Shown here piece after piece: positions 20,701-28,120 of a DNA stretch of 32,500 nt (position 1 is the stretch's first letter; each line of letters begins with the position of its first letter). The notes beneath the pieces were generated by a model. The model searched no databases and was not told where the DNA came from. It worked only from the letters and a program-made list of their open reading frames with translations. The stretch covers positions 1 through 32,500 of the forward strand of contig JACVTC010000144.1 of the NCBI GenBank assembly GCA_016946835.1, in the 5' to 3' direction. This stretch comes from Neocallimastix lanati (nom. inval.) (Eukaryota > Neocallimastigomycota > Neocallimastigomycetes > Neocallimastigales > Neocallimastigaceae). A program made the translations under genes and the position numbers.

Positions 20701-21674
20701 TTAATTTTTAAGGGAATTTGGACAATGTAATCTTCTGAGTATTCTTCATTTTGGGTAGCTAATCGAATTCTACCGCAACTAACATCGATAGGTTCATAAG
20801 TTGTAGGAAGTTTATCCAAAAATTGCTGTGTTACGATATTAAGGTTACTACAGGAGTCCATTAAAGCTTTTCCTTTTACTCCATCTACCTCAACGTCTAC
20901 CATTGCGATATCATCTTCATTAGGTTCTATATTCTTACTCTTATATGTATGATCAATATTATTTACTAAGATAGTCGTAGCACAAACATTGTTTACAGCA
21001 CCAGAAATTTTTGTTTGGTCTTTTTCAAATTTTAAGCCTTGTATGACTTTGGTCTTTACTTTTGGAGACACATCTAGTAGTTGGGCTAAGGTAATATTAC
21101 ATTTGATGTTATTCAGATCTTCAATAACATCATAAGGTTTTTGATTCGCAATCATTTGAAGAATTCTTGGTACTCTTGCAGTTTTGGTTATAGAAGATTT
21201 ATTCTTAATTTTATCATTCACCAATTTTGTTAAAGTTTGTTCTGTTGTATTATCAGGAGTATTATTTGAAGTAATATCAATAATATTATTAGTTTCTGAT
21301 TTGTCAATTTCAATAGTTTTAACTTGTCTTTTTGAAGTATTAGCTCGTTCTTTATCACGTAGCTCTTTTTCTTTTTCTTTTTCCTTATTAATTAAAGGTT
21401 GCGTAAGTATTGATGGGTGAATCTGACTCCGAGTTGATTTTTGCTTTGGGTTTTCCATTAGTTCATTTTCTTTTTTCTTTCTTAATGCAGGTGTTGCAAT
21501 TGGTCTAGGATTATCTTTAAGACTTCGATGTATTTTCTTTCCTGGACTAGATTCTAGTTTGTCATCTTTTTTTCGTTTAATTGCAGCGCATAAATAACTT
21601 TCATTTTCTTCTAAGTCAGATTTACTTACTTTTTCAGTATGAAATTCTTCTTCATTTTCTGATTCTGATTCCAT
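17784..21674 (-). CDS. pol: Ty3/gypsy element 2 Pol polyprotein (1296 aa)
   Basis: Full-length Pol. Residues 1-160 are a charged Lys/Glu/Asn linker. The protease has ALMDSCSN with Asp273, so the triad is DSC rather than DS/TG. Reverse transcriptase spans ~465-640: WRMCIDYRKVN (521-531), FTTMDLYSGYHQI (Asp561), FGLTGAPATFQ (595-605) and FIDDILIY (623-630). RNase H has TDAS (Asp772), DLEGTAL (Glu815), TDHKPL (Asp842) and ADALSR (Asp886). Integrase has zinc finger His958/His962/Cys992/Cys995 and a DD35E core with Asp1024, Asp1083 and Glu1119. The C-terminus is a GPY/F-like module (PGDLVLV ... YFVGPL) without a chromodomain. The frame is open upstream of the ATG at 21674 to the gag stop, so expression by -1 frameshifting is more likely than initiation there. 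Confidence 0.95.
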   Translation of the reverse strand: MESESENEEEFHTEKVSKSDLEENESYLCAAIKRKKDDKLESSPGKKIHRSLKDNPRPIATPALRKKKENELMENPKQKSTRSQIHPSILTQPLINKEKEKEKELRDKERANTSKRQVKTIEIDKSETNNIIDITSNNTPDNTTEQTLTKLVNDKIKNKSSITKTARVPRILQMIANQKPYDVIEDLNNIKCNITLAQLLDVSPKVKTKVIQGLKFEKDQTKISGAVNNVCATTILVNNIDHTYKSKNIEPNEDDIAMVDVEVDGVKGKALMDSCSNLNIVTQQFLDKLPTTYEPIDVSCGRIRLATQNEEYSEDYIVQIPLKINNFEMIAKCRVVDKEDPFYDILINLKTLVDYKLFIHPTLYSLCYMNDNGLIDVIAPINNTYDEEEKLMCVLKAIPDENNNDLKKIEGLPPKEYIHNEKFTDTLNKMFREQIIQLLEDYLVIIATSSEELTPSDLSPHKIRLKPGVKPIKQKYYRVTKYKSDILKEELTKLINKKLIEPSYSEWSSPVVLVPKHNGKWRMCIDYRKVNDVTIKDSYSLPNIDEIFDSLDGAKIFTTMDLYSGYHQILMDEESVEVTSFTTKFGNYQFKVMPFGLTGAPATFQREMNKILFPYIGEFVFNFIDDILIYSKTVEEHLDHIKKVLDVFKEHKLKINIEKCSFMQSEVEVLGHKVSDKGLSPLDSKIEAIKKWIAPTDLHELRSFLGAIGYYRTFIDKYAQITAPLCKLLRKGVKYQWKDEQEKSFKMLKEKLMNAPILKFPSFNKEFIIRTDASYDGVGGVLLQKNEETNKEHPIHYTSRTLTKSEKNYGITDLEGTALFYCLTKFKSYIMGNPHKTIIYTDHKPLVGLFNKKEPTNARQTRWCMAANLLGVEICYESGKKNVIADALSRMKNDTDKKVLVTKITKEVDESLLSKVVKEFIEEKFTIIDGVEYFIDGNIYRKLVTDLNEKLKLILEAHQIGHEGYHKTYQRLRKSYYWNGMVNDIKRIIAKCEKCQLNKPQPYPKPTEDIPTEVEGPFTHLGLDIIGPLEKTSNNNQYIMVVVDYFTKWVEAEPTENVTSKEVIKFLINVFARHGVPQVITTDNGVQFTSDMTKIFLDLYDVYVKFSTTYHPETNGLTENRNKEIGKLLRLLSEKHKEWDEVLPSALWALRTTKNSVTNHSSFELVYGREDQQPFDIAARPTIGINKSSDEILLEKFVNHYLWTTEAAANVKNANKYWANRRESKNSMNQAKNIRPGDLVLVRNFSRTKLEPYFVGPLQVLKKQFNTVTLVDPKSGIQMNRNVHLKNIVKFNSASV

Positions 21675-21755
21675 ACTTATTACTTCTTGAAGGTGATTTT
21701 GTTGTGGTTCTTCTAAGGTTGATTGAAATTTGACTGAAGCAATTTTATTGACGAT

Positions 21756-21788
21756 GGGAGTGCTTCTTCTCCCTTTTAGTGATTTAAA
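21756..21788 (-). promoter_or_regulatory. Programmed -1 frameshift signal, element 2
   Basis: On the minus strand: slippery T TTA AAT in gag phase (21788-21782), an 8-base spacer containing the gag TAA, then GGGAG (21773-21769) pairing with CTCCC (21760-21756). An overlapping A AAT TTA heptamer lies just upstream in the same phase. Pol is open in the -1 frame from here. The same geometry occurs in element 1. Confidence 0.75.
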
Positions 21789-22714
21789 TTTTTATTTTCG
21801 AAATATTCTTGGCGATTTTTATCAACAATCGCTTTAAGCTTAGGACAGTTATTCTGATAATGACCTTTTTCCGTACAGAAGAAACATGTACTAATAGTTA
21901 AGTTTTTCATTCGTTTTGTTAGATCTTCAACATCTGAATCTTTTACTGGCTTTCTTGGTTCTGAGAAAGATTTCTGTTTAAATTTCTTTTTATTAAAATT
22001 GGAGGGCTTATTATAGTGAGGATAAGTATTTTCGTCTGAATCATAAGCAATTTTAGGAATAAGTCTATCTACTTTCTCCGCTATTTCAAAGGCTTTATTG
22101 AGAGAAATATTATCCTTAAGGGAAACTCTTTTCCATGCCTCTTTATTATTTTGTAATGAGTCGGCATAGTCTAATACACTAATTCGTTTTCTTCTTTTAA
22201 TATCCAACTTGTGGTAAAGAGTTCGGTAGCGTATATTAAAATCTTTCACTTTTTCGTTCCTTTTAATTTTAAGTGCACGAAGTTCTCTGAGTAGAACATT
22301 TTGATCTTCTTTTAGGCCATAGAATTTTTCTAATTCGTCCACAATTTTGTCTAAACTTGGGAAATTATGAATATTGTCATCACCGATGTTATTATCTTCG
22401 TCATTATCATCATCACTAAAGATATTATCATTTTCCATATCTTGGATGATTTCTCTTATTTCACCGGTAGTAGTCAAAATACAAGCTATAAATATTGTTT
22501 CTGGATCAACCACTTGCTGATATCTGATCCATAATTTTAGTTCAGAGGCCCAGGATTTTATATCTAAGTTGTCTTTACTAAGTTTTTCTATTCCCTTAAG
22601 TTCCTTCTTTAAGTCTTTAAAATTAATTCGACTATTATTTATAGCTACTGGACTGGGAATAGAGGGTGATGCACTAGACGAGCCACCACTATCAGAAGAA
22701 GAGTTTTCCGACAT
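21776..22714 (-). CDS. gag: Ty3/gypsy element 2 Gag (312 aa)
   Basis: Structural protein of the virus-like particle. I chose the ATG at 22714 (MSENSSSDSGG); the frame extends upstream to 22762 without another ATG. The N-terminus is Ser-rich. The capsid-like part runs from about residue 30 to 230, containing LKKELKGIEKL, an acidic DDDNDEDNN loop, and NEKVKDFNIRYRTLY, typical of retrotransposon Gag. A basic region follows, then a CCHC knuckle CFFCTEKGHYQNNC near residue 275. It ends NLNH-TAA, 4 bases past the slippery site. Element 1 Gag matches over the C-terminal ~80 residues. Uninterrupted. Confidence 0.92.
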   Translation of the reverse strand: MSENSSSDSGGSSSASPSIPSPVAINNSRINFKDLKKELKGIEKLSKDNLDIKSWASELKLWIRYQQVVDPETIFIACILTTTGEIREIIQDMENDNIFSDDDNDEDNNIGDDNIHNFPSLDKIVDELEKFYGLKEDQNVLLRELRALKIKRNEKVKDFNIRYRTLYHKLDIKRRKRISVLDYADSLQNNKEAWKRVSLKDNISLNKAFEIAEKVDRLIPKIAYDSDENTYPHYNKPSNFNKKKFKQKSFSEPRKPVKDSDVEDLTKRMKNLTISTCFFCTEKGHYQNNCPKLKAIVDKNRQEYFENKNLNH

Positions 22715-22997
22715 GTTTGAATTTATTGAAAGAAGTAGTAATGAATCAAGTAGAGTATACAAGGTTAATAGTTATATTAAAAAAAATATTTTTGTGTTAC
22801 CAGGTAATAAAGATTTGATTAATAACCTCAATGTATTTTTCTTGAGTAGTAGAGTTTTATTTTTTTATAATAAATTAGCCAAAAGTTATCAATTTAATTA
22901 TTTTGAATAAGTAGTAAACAATGGATTCAACAACCAAATAAATTTAAGATATAAACTAGCGTCAACTTGACCACCAAATATATCAATTCGTAGAATA

Positions 22998-23030
22998 GTT
23001 AAGCTCGAATTCCCCTTCGACCCACTTAAC
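22998..23030 (-). other. Leader hairpin 1
   Basis: Outer stem GTTAAG/CTTAAC, inner stem TCGAA/TTCGA, apical loop GGGGAA on the sense strand. Nearly the same as hairpin 2, 59 bases away. Confidence 0.75.
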
Positions 23031-23056
23031 GATGAAAATATATTAATAATTTACTA

Positions 23057-23089
23057 GTTGAGCTCGAATTCCTCTTCGACCCACTCAAC
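23057..23089 (-). other. Leader hairpin 2
   Basis: Outer stem GTTGAG/CTCAAC, inner stem TCGAA/TTCGA, apical loop GAGGAA on the sense strand. Compared with hairpin 1, one outer A-T pair is replaced by G-C on both arms. Confidence 0.75.
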
Positions 23090-24039
23090 AGAATTTTTTT
23101 TTTTTATTTGAATTTACTTAAATTTATTTTTTTTTATTTAGAAGCTTATTTTTATAAAAAAAAAAATTAATTTAATATTGTTATTATCAAGTTGAATTAC
23201 CGACCAAGTTATATTATAAACTACTAGCTTATGGGTCTTTCGTCCGATAATATTCATTCCGTCACCTTATTCACGTGATCTATGTTCCGTCACACGCTTC
23301 AGGATCTTAATATTACCCCTACTATCCCCCTCTTGACAGCTAGTAAGGCTTGTTTATGCTGAATATAACTTGTTTAATTCAATCTTGATAAGAAAAGAAT
23401 ATTTCAATTATCAATATTAAATTAAACAAAGTAGCTTCCTCAAATGTTCTTTTTCAATTCTATTTAAAATTTTTGGATATTTATTAGAATAAAAATATTA
23501 TTAATATTATTATTTGTATTATAAAAAAAAATTTTTTTTTTTATTTATTACTCTAAAAAAAAAGTTAAAATTTAAATTATAAAATACTTAAAAAAAAAAA
23601 TTAAATTTTATCATTAATTAATTATTTCTTGAACAACGGCATTTCCGGAAATTTTCCGTACTTAAAACAGAACGTAGAGTGGTAGTATGTAAGTCAACCC
23701 AGCTCGCCTATTACGGCTTCATGTGGTGCTTACACCAGGCGCTTCTGCTTACTATTAAACAGAACGACCAGAGCTTAAGAATAATTGTCACTACAATTAA
23801 TTCTTAAGAGTAATTAACCCGAAAACCCTCTACTTCTTGAGTTCTGAGATAAGTACGCTTCTAAATCGTACTAACTCCAATGCCCAAGAAAAATAAAAAA
23901 GATAAAATTTAAAATTTATTCGAAGCTTCACGGATAATATAAATTATCTAACACTTCGAAATATAAAAAAAAATTGTTTTTTTAAGAAAAATATATTTAT
24001 TTTAATATTATTTATATTATCTTATTTTTAATTTTATTC

Positions 24040-24057
24040 TCCCCGATATCTCCACCA
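24040..24057 (-). other. Candidate primer-binding site of element 2
   Basis: Minus strand TGGTGGAGATATCGGGGA begins 7 bases after the 5' LTR. Its complement ends CCA and looks like the T-arm and acceptor of a tRNA (TCCCCGA then TATCTCC, discriminator A). The primer tRNA was not identified; its 5' acceptor strand should read GGAGATA. Confidence 0.55.
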
Positions 24058-24064
24058 AATTTTA

Positions 24065-25043
24065 TGTTAAGGTTCGGAGAGAGGGAAAAATAAAAATAAG
24101 TATTAATATAAACAACAAAAAAAATAAACAAACAAGAAAATTAATAAACAAAATAAATTTTTGTTTTTATAAATCCTTTATTAAATTTTTTTTTATTTAA
24201 AAAAAATTACAATATTAAATTACAATATAAAAAATACAATTTTTTTTACTGTTATTTATATTTTTTTTTTTTCTTAAAATAATAGAAATGGTAAAGCCAT
24301 TTCTTTGTATAATAAAAATTAATTATTAAATATTTTATATTAATTTTTTATTATTAATATAATTATTATTTAACTTATAATAAATAATACTTATATATTA
24401 ATCTATTACTAATTATTTATTACTAATCTACTTAATTATATATTTTAAAAGACAAATTTTTTTATTTTACAGAAGTTAATTCTGTGGTTTAGTAATATTT
24501 ATTTAATCCTAAAGTTTAATTTTACTAAGTTTAGAAAAATAATATTATTTAAATTATTAATATAAAAATTATAATCATTTCATCAAATTTATAATATAAT
24601 ATTTATAATAAAACATATAATAATAATATAATTATTTCCTTTTATGTTTAATCTTTTATTAGTAATCATTAATACAATTTTTTTAATTTGGAATTTTCCA
24701 AAGAAATAATTGATATTGATAAGTTTAATATTAATAAAAGAAATATTGATAAGATTTTGATAAACTATAAAGAAAATTGATAAAATAAACTATATAATAT
24801 TGATAAGGATTTTAATAATAATAAAATATAGATAAGAATAATAAAGGTAGTATAGATAAGGAATTAATTTTAAATATACTTTTTTAAATAGTATAATTTA
24901 ATTTGTACTAATTAGGAATATAGATTAATTTATTAGAATATAGAAAGTTCCAAAAGAATAAAGAATCAAATAATTTGTTTAAGGGTTAAATGAATCATTT
25001 AAGATGCATAACCAAAAGAACATTATTTGGGCATTCTTTATCA
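24065..25043 (-). repeat. 5' LTR of element 2 (979 bp)
   Basis: Partner of 16782-17760, apparently identical. The palindrome is at 24284-24304 and the minus-strand TATAAAT at 24254-24260. It drives transcription leftward through gag and pol. Confidence 0.95.
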
Positions 25044-25064
25044 AAAAATTAGAAATTAGAATGC

Positions 25065-25117
25065 TGGCATAGTGGTTAGTCACTATGACCTCAGCCTGAA
25101 CCACTAGGGTTCGACTC
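25065..25117 (+). other. tRNA-like pol III A box and B box inside D1
   Basis: TGGCATAGTGG (25065-25075) fits the A-box consensus. GGTTCGACTC (25108-25117) fits the B box except at its end. They are 43 bases apart, as in a tRNA. The acceptor and T stems do not pair, so this is not a functional tRNA gene. TAGTGGTT (25070-25077) pairs perfectly with AACCACTA (25099-25106). It may be a tRNA-derived SINE head or a co-opted hairpin. Confidence 0.55.
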
Positions 25118-25642
25118 ACACCTTTACTAAAATTTTATATCATTTAAATTTTAAAGAATTTTTATACTTCATTTCTGTATTTGTTTCTGTATTTGTTTCT
25201 GTATAAATTTCTGAAAAAATTAACAAAAGAAATTCTTAGAAATTAATAGAAACAAATCAGATAGAAATTCTATTTTAATTTATCTTTTATCATTATTTCT
25301 TTTAGATTCTTTTTAACCGAAAATAATCAATTTTTATGAAACTTTTTAATGATTTTATGGTTTTAAATTTTTATGGATTTAAATTTTGAAAAACTATAAA
25401 TAGGAGTGAATTTCGCAGCCAAAAAAAAAAATATTCTAAAAAATTGTGTTTTTATTAATTATTGAATTAATTAATAAGTAATTCGAAATATTACAATAAT
25501 TAATCTTTATAATTAATATTTTTAAATTTCTTAATTAATAAAACTATATTTTAAAAAACCAAATTACTTATTAATCAAAAAGTGCTTACCTATTGTGTTA
25601 CACTCTTTAAAACACGGATATTCCAATATTCGTTACAAATTC

Positions 25643-26217
25643 CATAATTTCAAATCTTCTTTTATTTTATTATATAGACTATCAACTGTTATATCACTAT
25701 CTAAGATAAATTTTGATTTGTAGCTTGTTGGTAAAGCACGTAAAAAATATTTTACCTTTTCCTTTTCTTCCATGGGTGCTTTTGCCTCTTTCATATTACT
25801 GAAAATTTTAATCATTTTCTTACAGGCAGTTGGTATTTCATTTTCCGTTCTTGCCTTTATTGTTTGGAGTTTATTAATCTATTGAGTAAGGTCATTGGCT
25901 TCACTGTTATATTCAGTTTTTAGAGATTCTATAATAGCTGAGGCTGCTTCAATGCCTATGATATCCTCATGGATTTTTGGAGTAATTGAATTTATTATAA
26001 TTAAACGTACTCTTTTGTTTTCTCGTTTAGCTTTCTTAATGGCCTCAATATTAGTTGGGTCATTATCATATAATTCTTGAACAACACCCTTTTCGAGATA
26101 TTCTTCTAGCTCTAGTTGTTCAACAACAGTTTTAATGGAATCATACCAGATTCGATAATTTGATCCATTTAAGAATTTATTACTGCTTATGATATTTTCA
26201 TTATTATTAATCGACAT
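25643..26217 (-). pseudogene. Ty1/copia Gag N-terminal piece with an internal stop
   Basis: It starts at ATG 26217 (MSINNN) and carries the copia Gag signature: FLNGSNYRIWYDSIKTV near the start, then EKVKYFLRALPTSYKSK and KIKEDLKLW, as in retrotransposon Gag of the UBN2 type. An in-frame TAG at 25879-25881 interrupts it after ~112 residues, and the same frame continues past it. The frame is then cut by D1 at 25637. The CCHC knuckle and protease of the same element continue at 16020-16748. The frame also extends upstream of the ATG to 26241, without another ATG. Confidence 0.82.
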
Positions 26218-26243
26218 TTTTATATATATGTTGTGAGCCACTG

Positions 26244-26256
26244 AGACTCTTAATCT
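26244..26256 (-). other. Candidate copia primer-binding site, tRNA-Lys anticodon arm
   Basis: The + strand AGACTCTTAATCT matches the anticodon arm of a tRNA-Lys(CUU) (loop CTCTTAA). On the minus strand its complement directly follows a TTAACA LTR end. Copia-type elements are known to prime with a 5' half-tRNA cut at the 3' side of the anticodon loop, which fits this position. Confidence 0.5.
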
Positions 26257-27106
26257 GTTAATTACACTTTAGTTTTTATTTAAAAATATAGTTTTATTTG
26301 TTTATTTGTTTACTTTATTTATTTATTTTAAAGACCATTATTTTCTAATTCATAAATGGTTAGTACATTTTATATACTCAATCATGTGATTATTCATTTG
26401 TTACACAATAGAATTACATTACATATATTTATGTAGTCTACATTAATTTATAATATTTAATTACATATAATTATAATATATTTATTTAATTCATTTACTT
26501 ATATAATAACATTATTCATTAAATGAATAAAAATAATAATAATAATTTGAATTTTAAATTATATGAATATTATATATAATTTTTCATATATATTAAATAA
26601 ATAAATAATAATAATTATTTTATATTATATTTATATTTAATATTTATATAAAATAATTAATTGCAAATTAACAATATTTTAATTTAATAATATAATAAAA
26701 AAAATATTGAAATTAAATTATATAATTAAAGATATAGTTAATAAAATATTTATAAATAAAATATTTTATAGTATGTATAGAAAATGACCAACTAGTTAAA
26801 AAAAAATATGAAGAGCCATTCAATATATTTATTAATATATTCGACCTTGTATGCGGGTTAGCTTCTTATTGAAGCGGAAGAACAGTCACATTATCATTTC
26901 TAAAGAAACGGTGCTGTCTTCACAATTAAAGTGATATTACCAATATTATACATGGTAATCACTCAACCCAATCTTACCAGCTTCTCCATTAATAATTTAT
27001 AGATATCATTACGAGATTTAGCTTATGCTGAAAATCTGTAAGATAATCTACAATATTAATAAGAGGAATAAAATGTAAATATTTTTATAAACAATAATAT
27101 TTAACA
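26256..27106 (-). repeat. Putative 5' LTR of the copia element (E-type)
   Basis: The right-hand limit is tentative. On the minus strand it would start TGTTAAATATT and end TAATTAACA next to the primer-binding site (851 bp). It includes ATCACATGATTG followed by GTATATAAAATG (about 26366-26390), a possible promoter, and a cluster of three hairpins at 26861-26963. No second copy is present to confirm the ends. Confidence 0.4.
26861..26963. other. Three adjacent hairpins
   Basis: GCTTC/GAAGC (26861-26875); GAAG-AACAG-CAC with GTG-CTGT-CTTC (26877-26921); AGTGATATTACC/GGTAATCACT (26930-26963, 10 bp with a bulge). They lie in a patch much less AT-biased than its surroundings. Confidence 0.6.
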
Positions 27107-27552
27107 AATACTTTAACCTCTTATTTAATGGTCATTAAATAATACTAATATTTATTTTAAATCAATTTATGTATACTAAGAACAAAATTGATCAAATATA
27201 TCTTTAAATATATTTTTAATTATTATTATTTATTATTTTATTTTTATTTATTTATTATTATTATTAATTTATTATTATTATTATTAAAATTATTTATTTA
27301 TTATTCGAAATTATTTAATTATTAAAAATAAAAATTTCAAATACTTATCTTTTTTAAATTATTTATTAATTTATTTTGTTTATTTTTGTTTCTTGTTTTT
27401 TTTGTTTTTTGTTTTTTGTTTTGTTTTTTTGTTTTGTTTTTTTGTTTTGTTTTTTGTTTTTTGTTGTTTTGTTTTTTTGTTGTTTTGTTTTTGTTTTTGT
27501 TTTGTTTGTTTGTTTGTTGCTTATTTTATTTTATTTTATTTTATTTTATTTT

Positions 27553-27598
<46 letters not shown>

Positions 27599-28120
27599 AG
27601 AAAAATATATACATATATAATGTATATAATGTTATAAAAACAATTATATAATATTAAAATATAATATAAATATAATATTATAATAGATAAACATGTTATA
27701 TAAAATAAAATAAAGTAAAATAGTTAATATTTAATATTGTTAATTTTTATGAAATTTATAAAGACTTATTTTTAAAAGTAAATAAGCGAAGTAAACAGAA
27801 TAAGTGTTGTCATATTATTTTAAAGTTATAATGTTTAATATATATAATAATAAAGAATTGCTAGTCAATGTAATAATAAATTAAACAAAATAAATAATAT
27901 ATATATGACATAAACAAACATAAACAATGAAAAAAAAAATAAAAAATAAACAAAAAAAAATTTATAAATTTAAATTGAGAGAAAGAAAAAAATTTCGTAA
28001 ATAATATAAAATGAATTTATTTAATTCAATTATTCCATTATAATTATAATTATTATTTTTTGTTATATTCATATTAAATTATTTATAAAATATTTTCTTC
28101 CTAAAATGAAGAGTTATTAT
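27107..28120. other. AT-rich filler with a T/G tract
   Basis: No gene recognised. ATT repeats at 27225-27300; a T/G-only tract and T40 run at 27371-27594; then plain AT sequence. Phe/Cys-rich open frames over the T/G tract are artefacts of composition. Confidence 0.6.
27371..27594. repeat. T/G low-complexity tract ending in T40
   Basis: Mostly T4-8 runs separated by single G's, then (TTTTA) repeats at 27521-27554, then 40 consecutive T's at 27555-27594. Read on the minus strand it is A40 followed by an A/C-only stretch. Confidence 0.85.

Larger units (their letters stand above)
22715..24064 (-). other. Long structured 5' leader of element 2
   Basis: 1350 bases between the primer-binding site and the gag ATG, with no open frame of note. 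It is less AT-biased than the rest of the non-coding DNA and full of inverted repeats: two 33-nt hairpins (22998-23030, 23057-23089), an 8-bp closing stem (23222-23229 with 23338-23345), and a 35-nt stem (23774-23808). Packaging, dimerisation or internal initiation are possible roles (inference). Confidence 0.65.
16782..25043 (-). mobile_element. Complete Ty3/gypsy retrotransposon (element 2), TSD AAAAA
   Basis: 8262 bp, bounded by two 979-bp LTRs in direct orientation. On the minus strand the order is 5' LTR, primer-binding site, 1.35-kb leader, gag, -1 frameshift signal, pol, polypurine tract, 3' LTR. Exactly five A's flank each side (16777-16781, 25044-25048). Gag and Pol frames are unbroken with all catalytic motifs present, and the LTR copies show no difference I could find. 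It looks recently inserted and potentially active. Confidence 0.93.
16764..25637 (+). mobile_element. D-type LTR-like element (D1), ~607 bp net, split by element 2; TSD AATTC
   Basis: The ends are TGTAACGAATCTT and AATATTCGTTACA, an inverted repeat of ~10-13 bp with TG...CA. AATTC flanks it at 16759-16763 and 25638-25642. It interrupts the copia gag. Net of element 2 and one AAAAA it is ~607 bp. It contains a tRNA-like A/B-box block near the 5' end, three TTTCTGTATTTG-type repeats (25165-25212) and TATAAATAGG (25398). TG...CA ends, a TATA box and a 5-bp duplication suggest a solo LTR. The long terminal inverted repeat leaves a non-autonomous DNA transposon possible. Confidence 0.7.

Noticed and set aside
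22569-22910. Plus-strand 113-codon frame
   Set aside because: Mostly antisense to element 2 Gag and its leader; no known domain.
22998-23089. Two leader hairpins as a restriction-site or cloning artefact (GAATTC, GAGCTC)
   Set aside because: The units differ by compensatory and loop changes and lie in a natural leader, so a vector origin is unlikely.
25065-25125. A functional tRNA gene
   Set aside because: A and B boxes fit, but acceptor and T stems do not pair and the anticodon arm is poor.
27376-27651. Three overlapping Phe/Leu/Cys-rich frames
   Set aside because: Produced by the T/G tract; low-complexity translation only.
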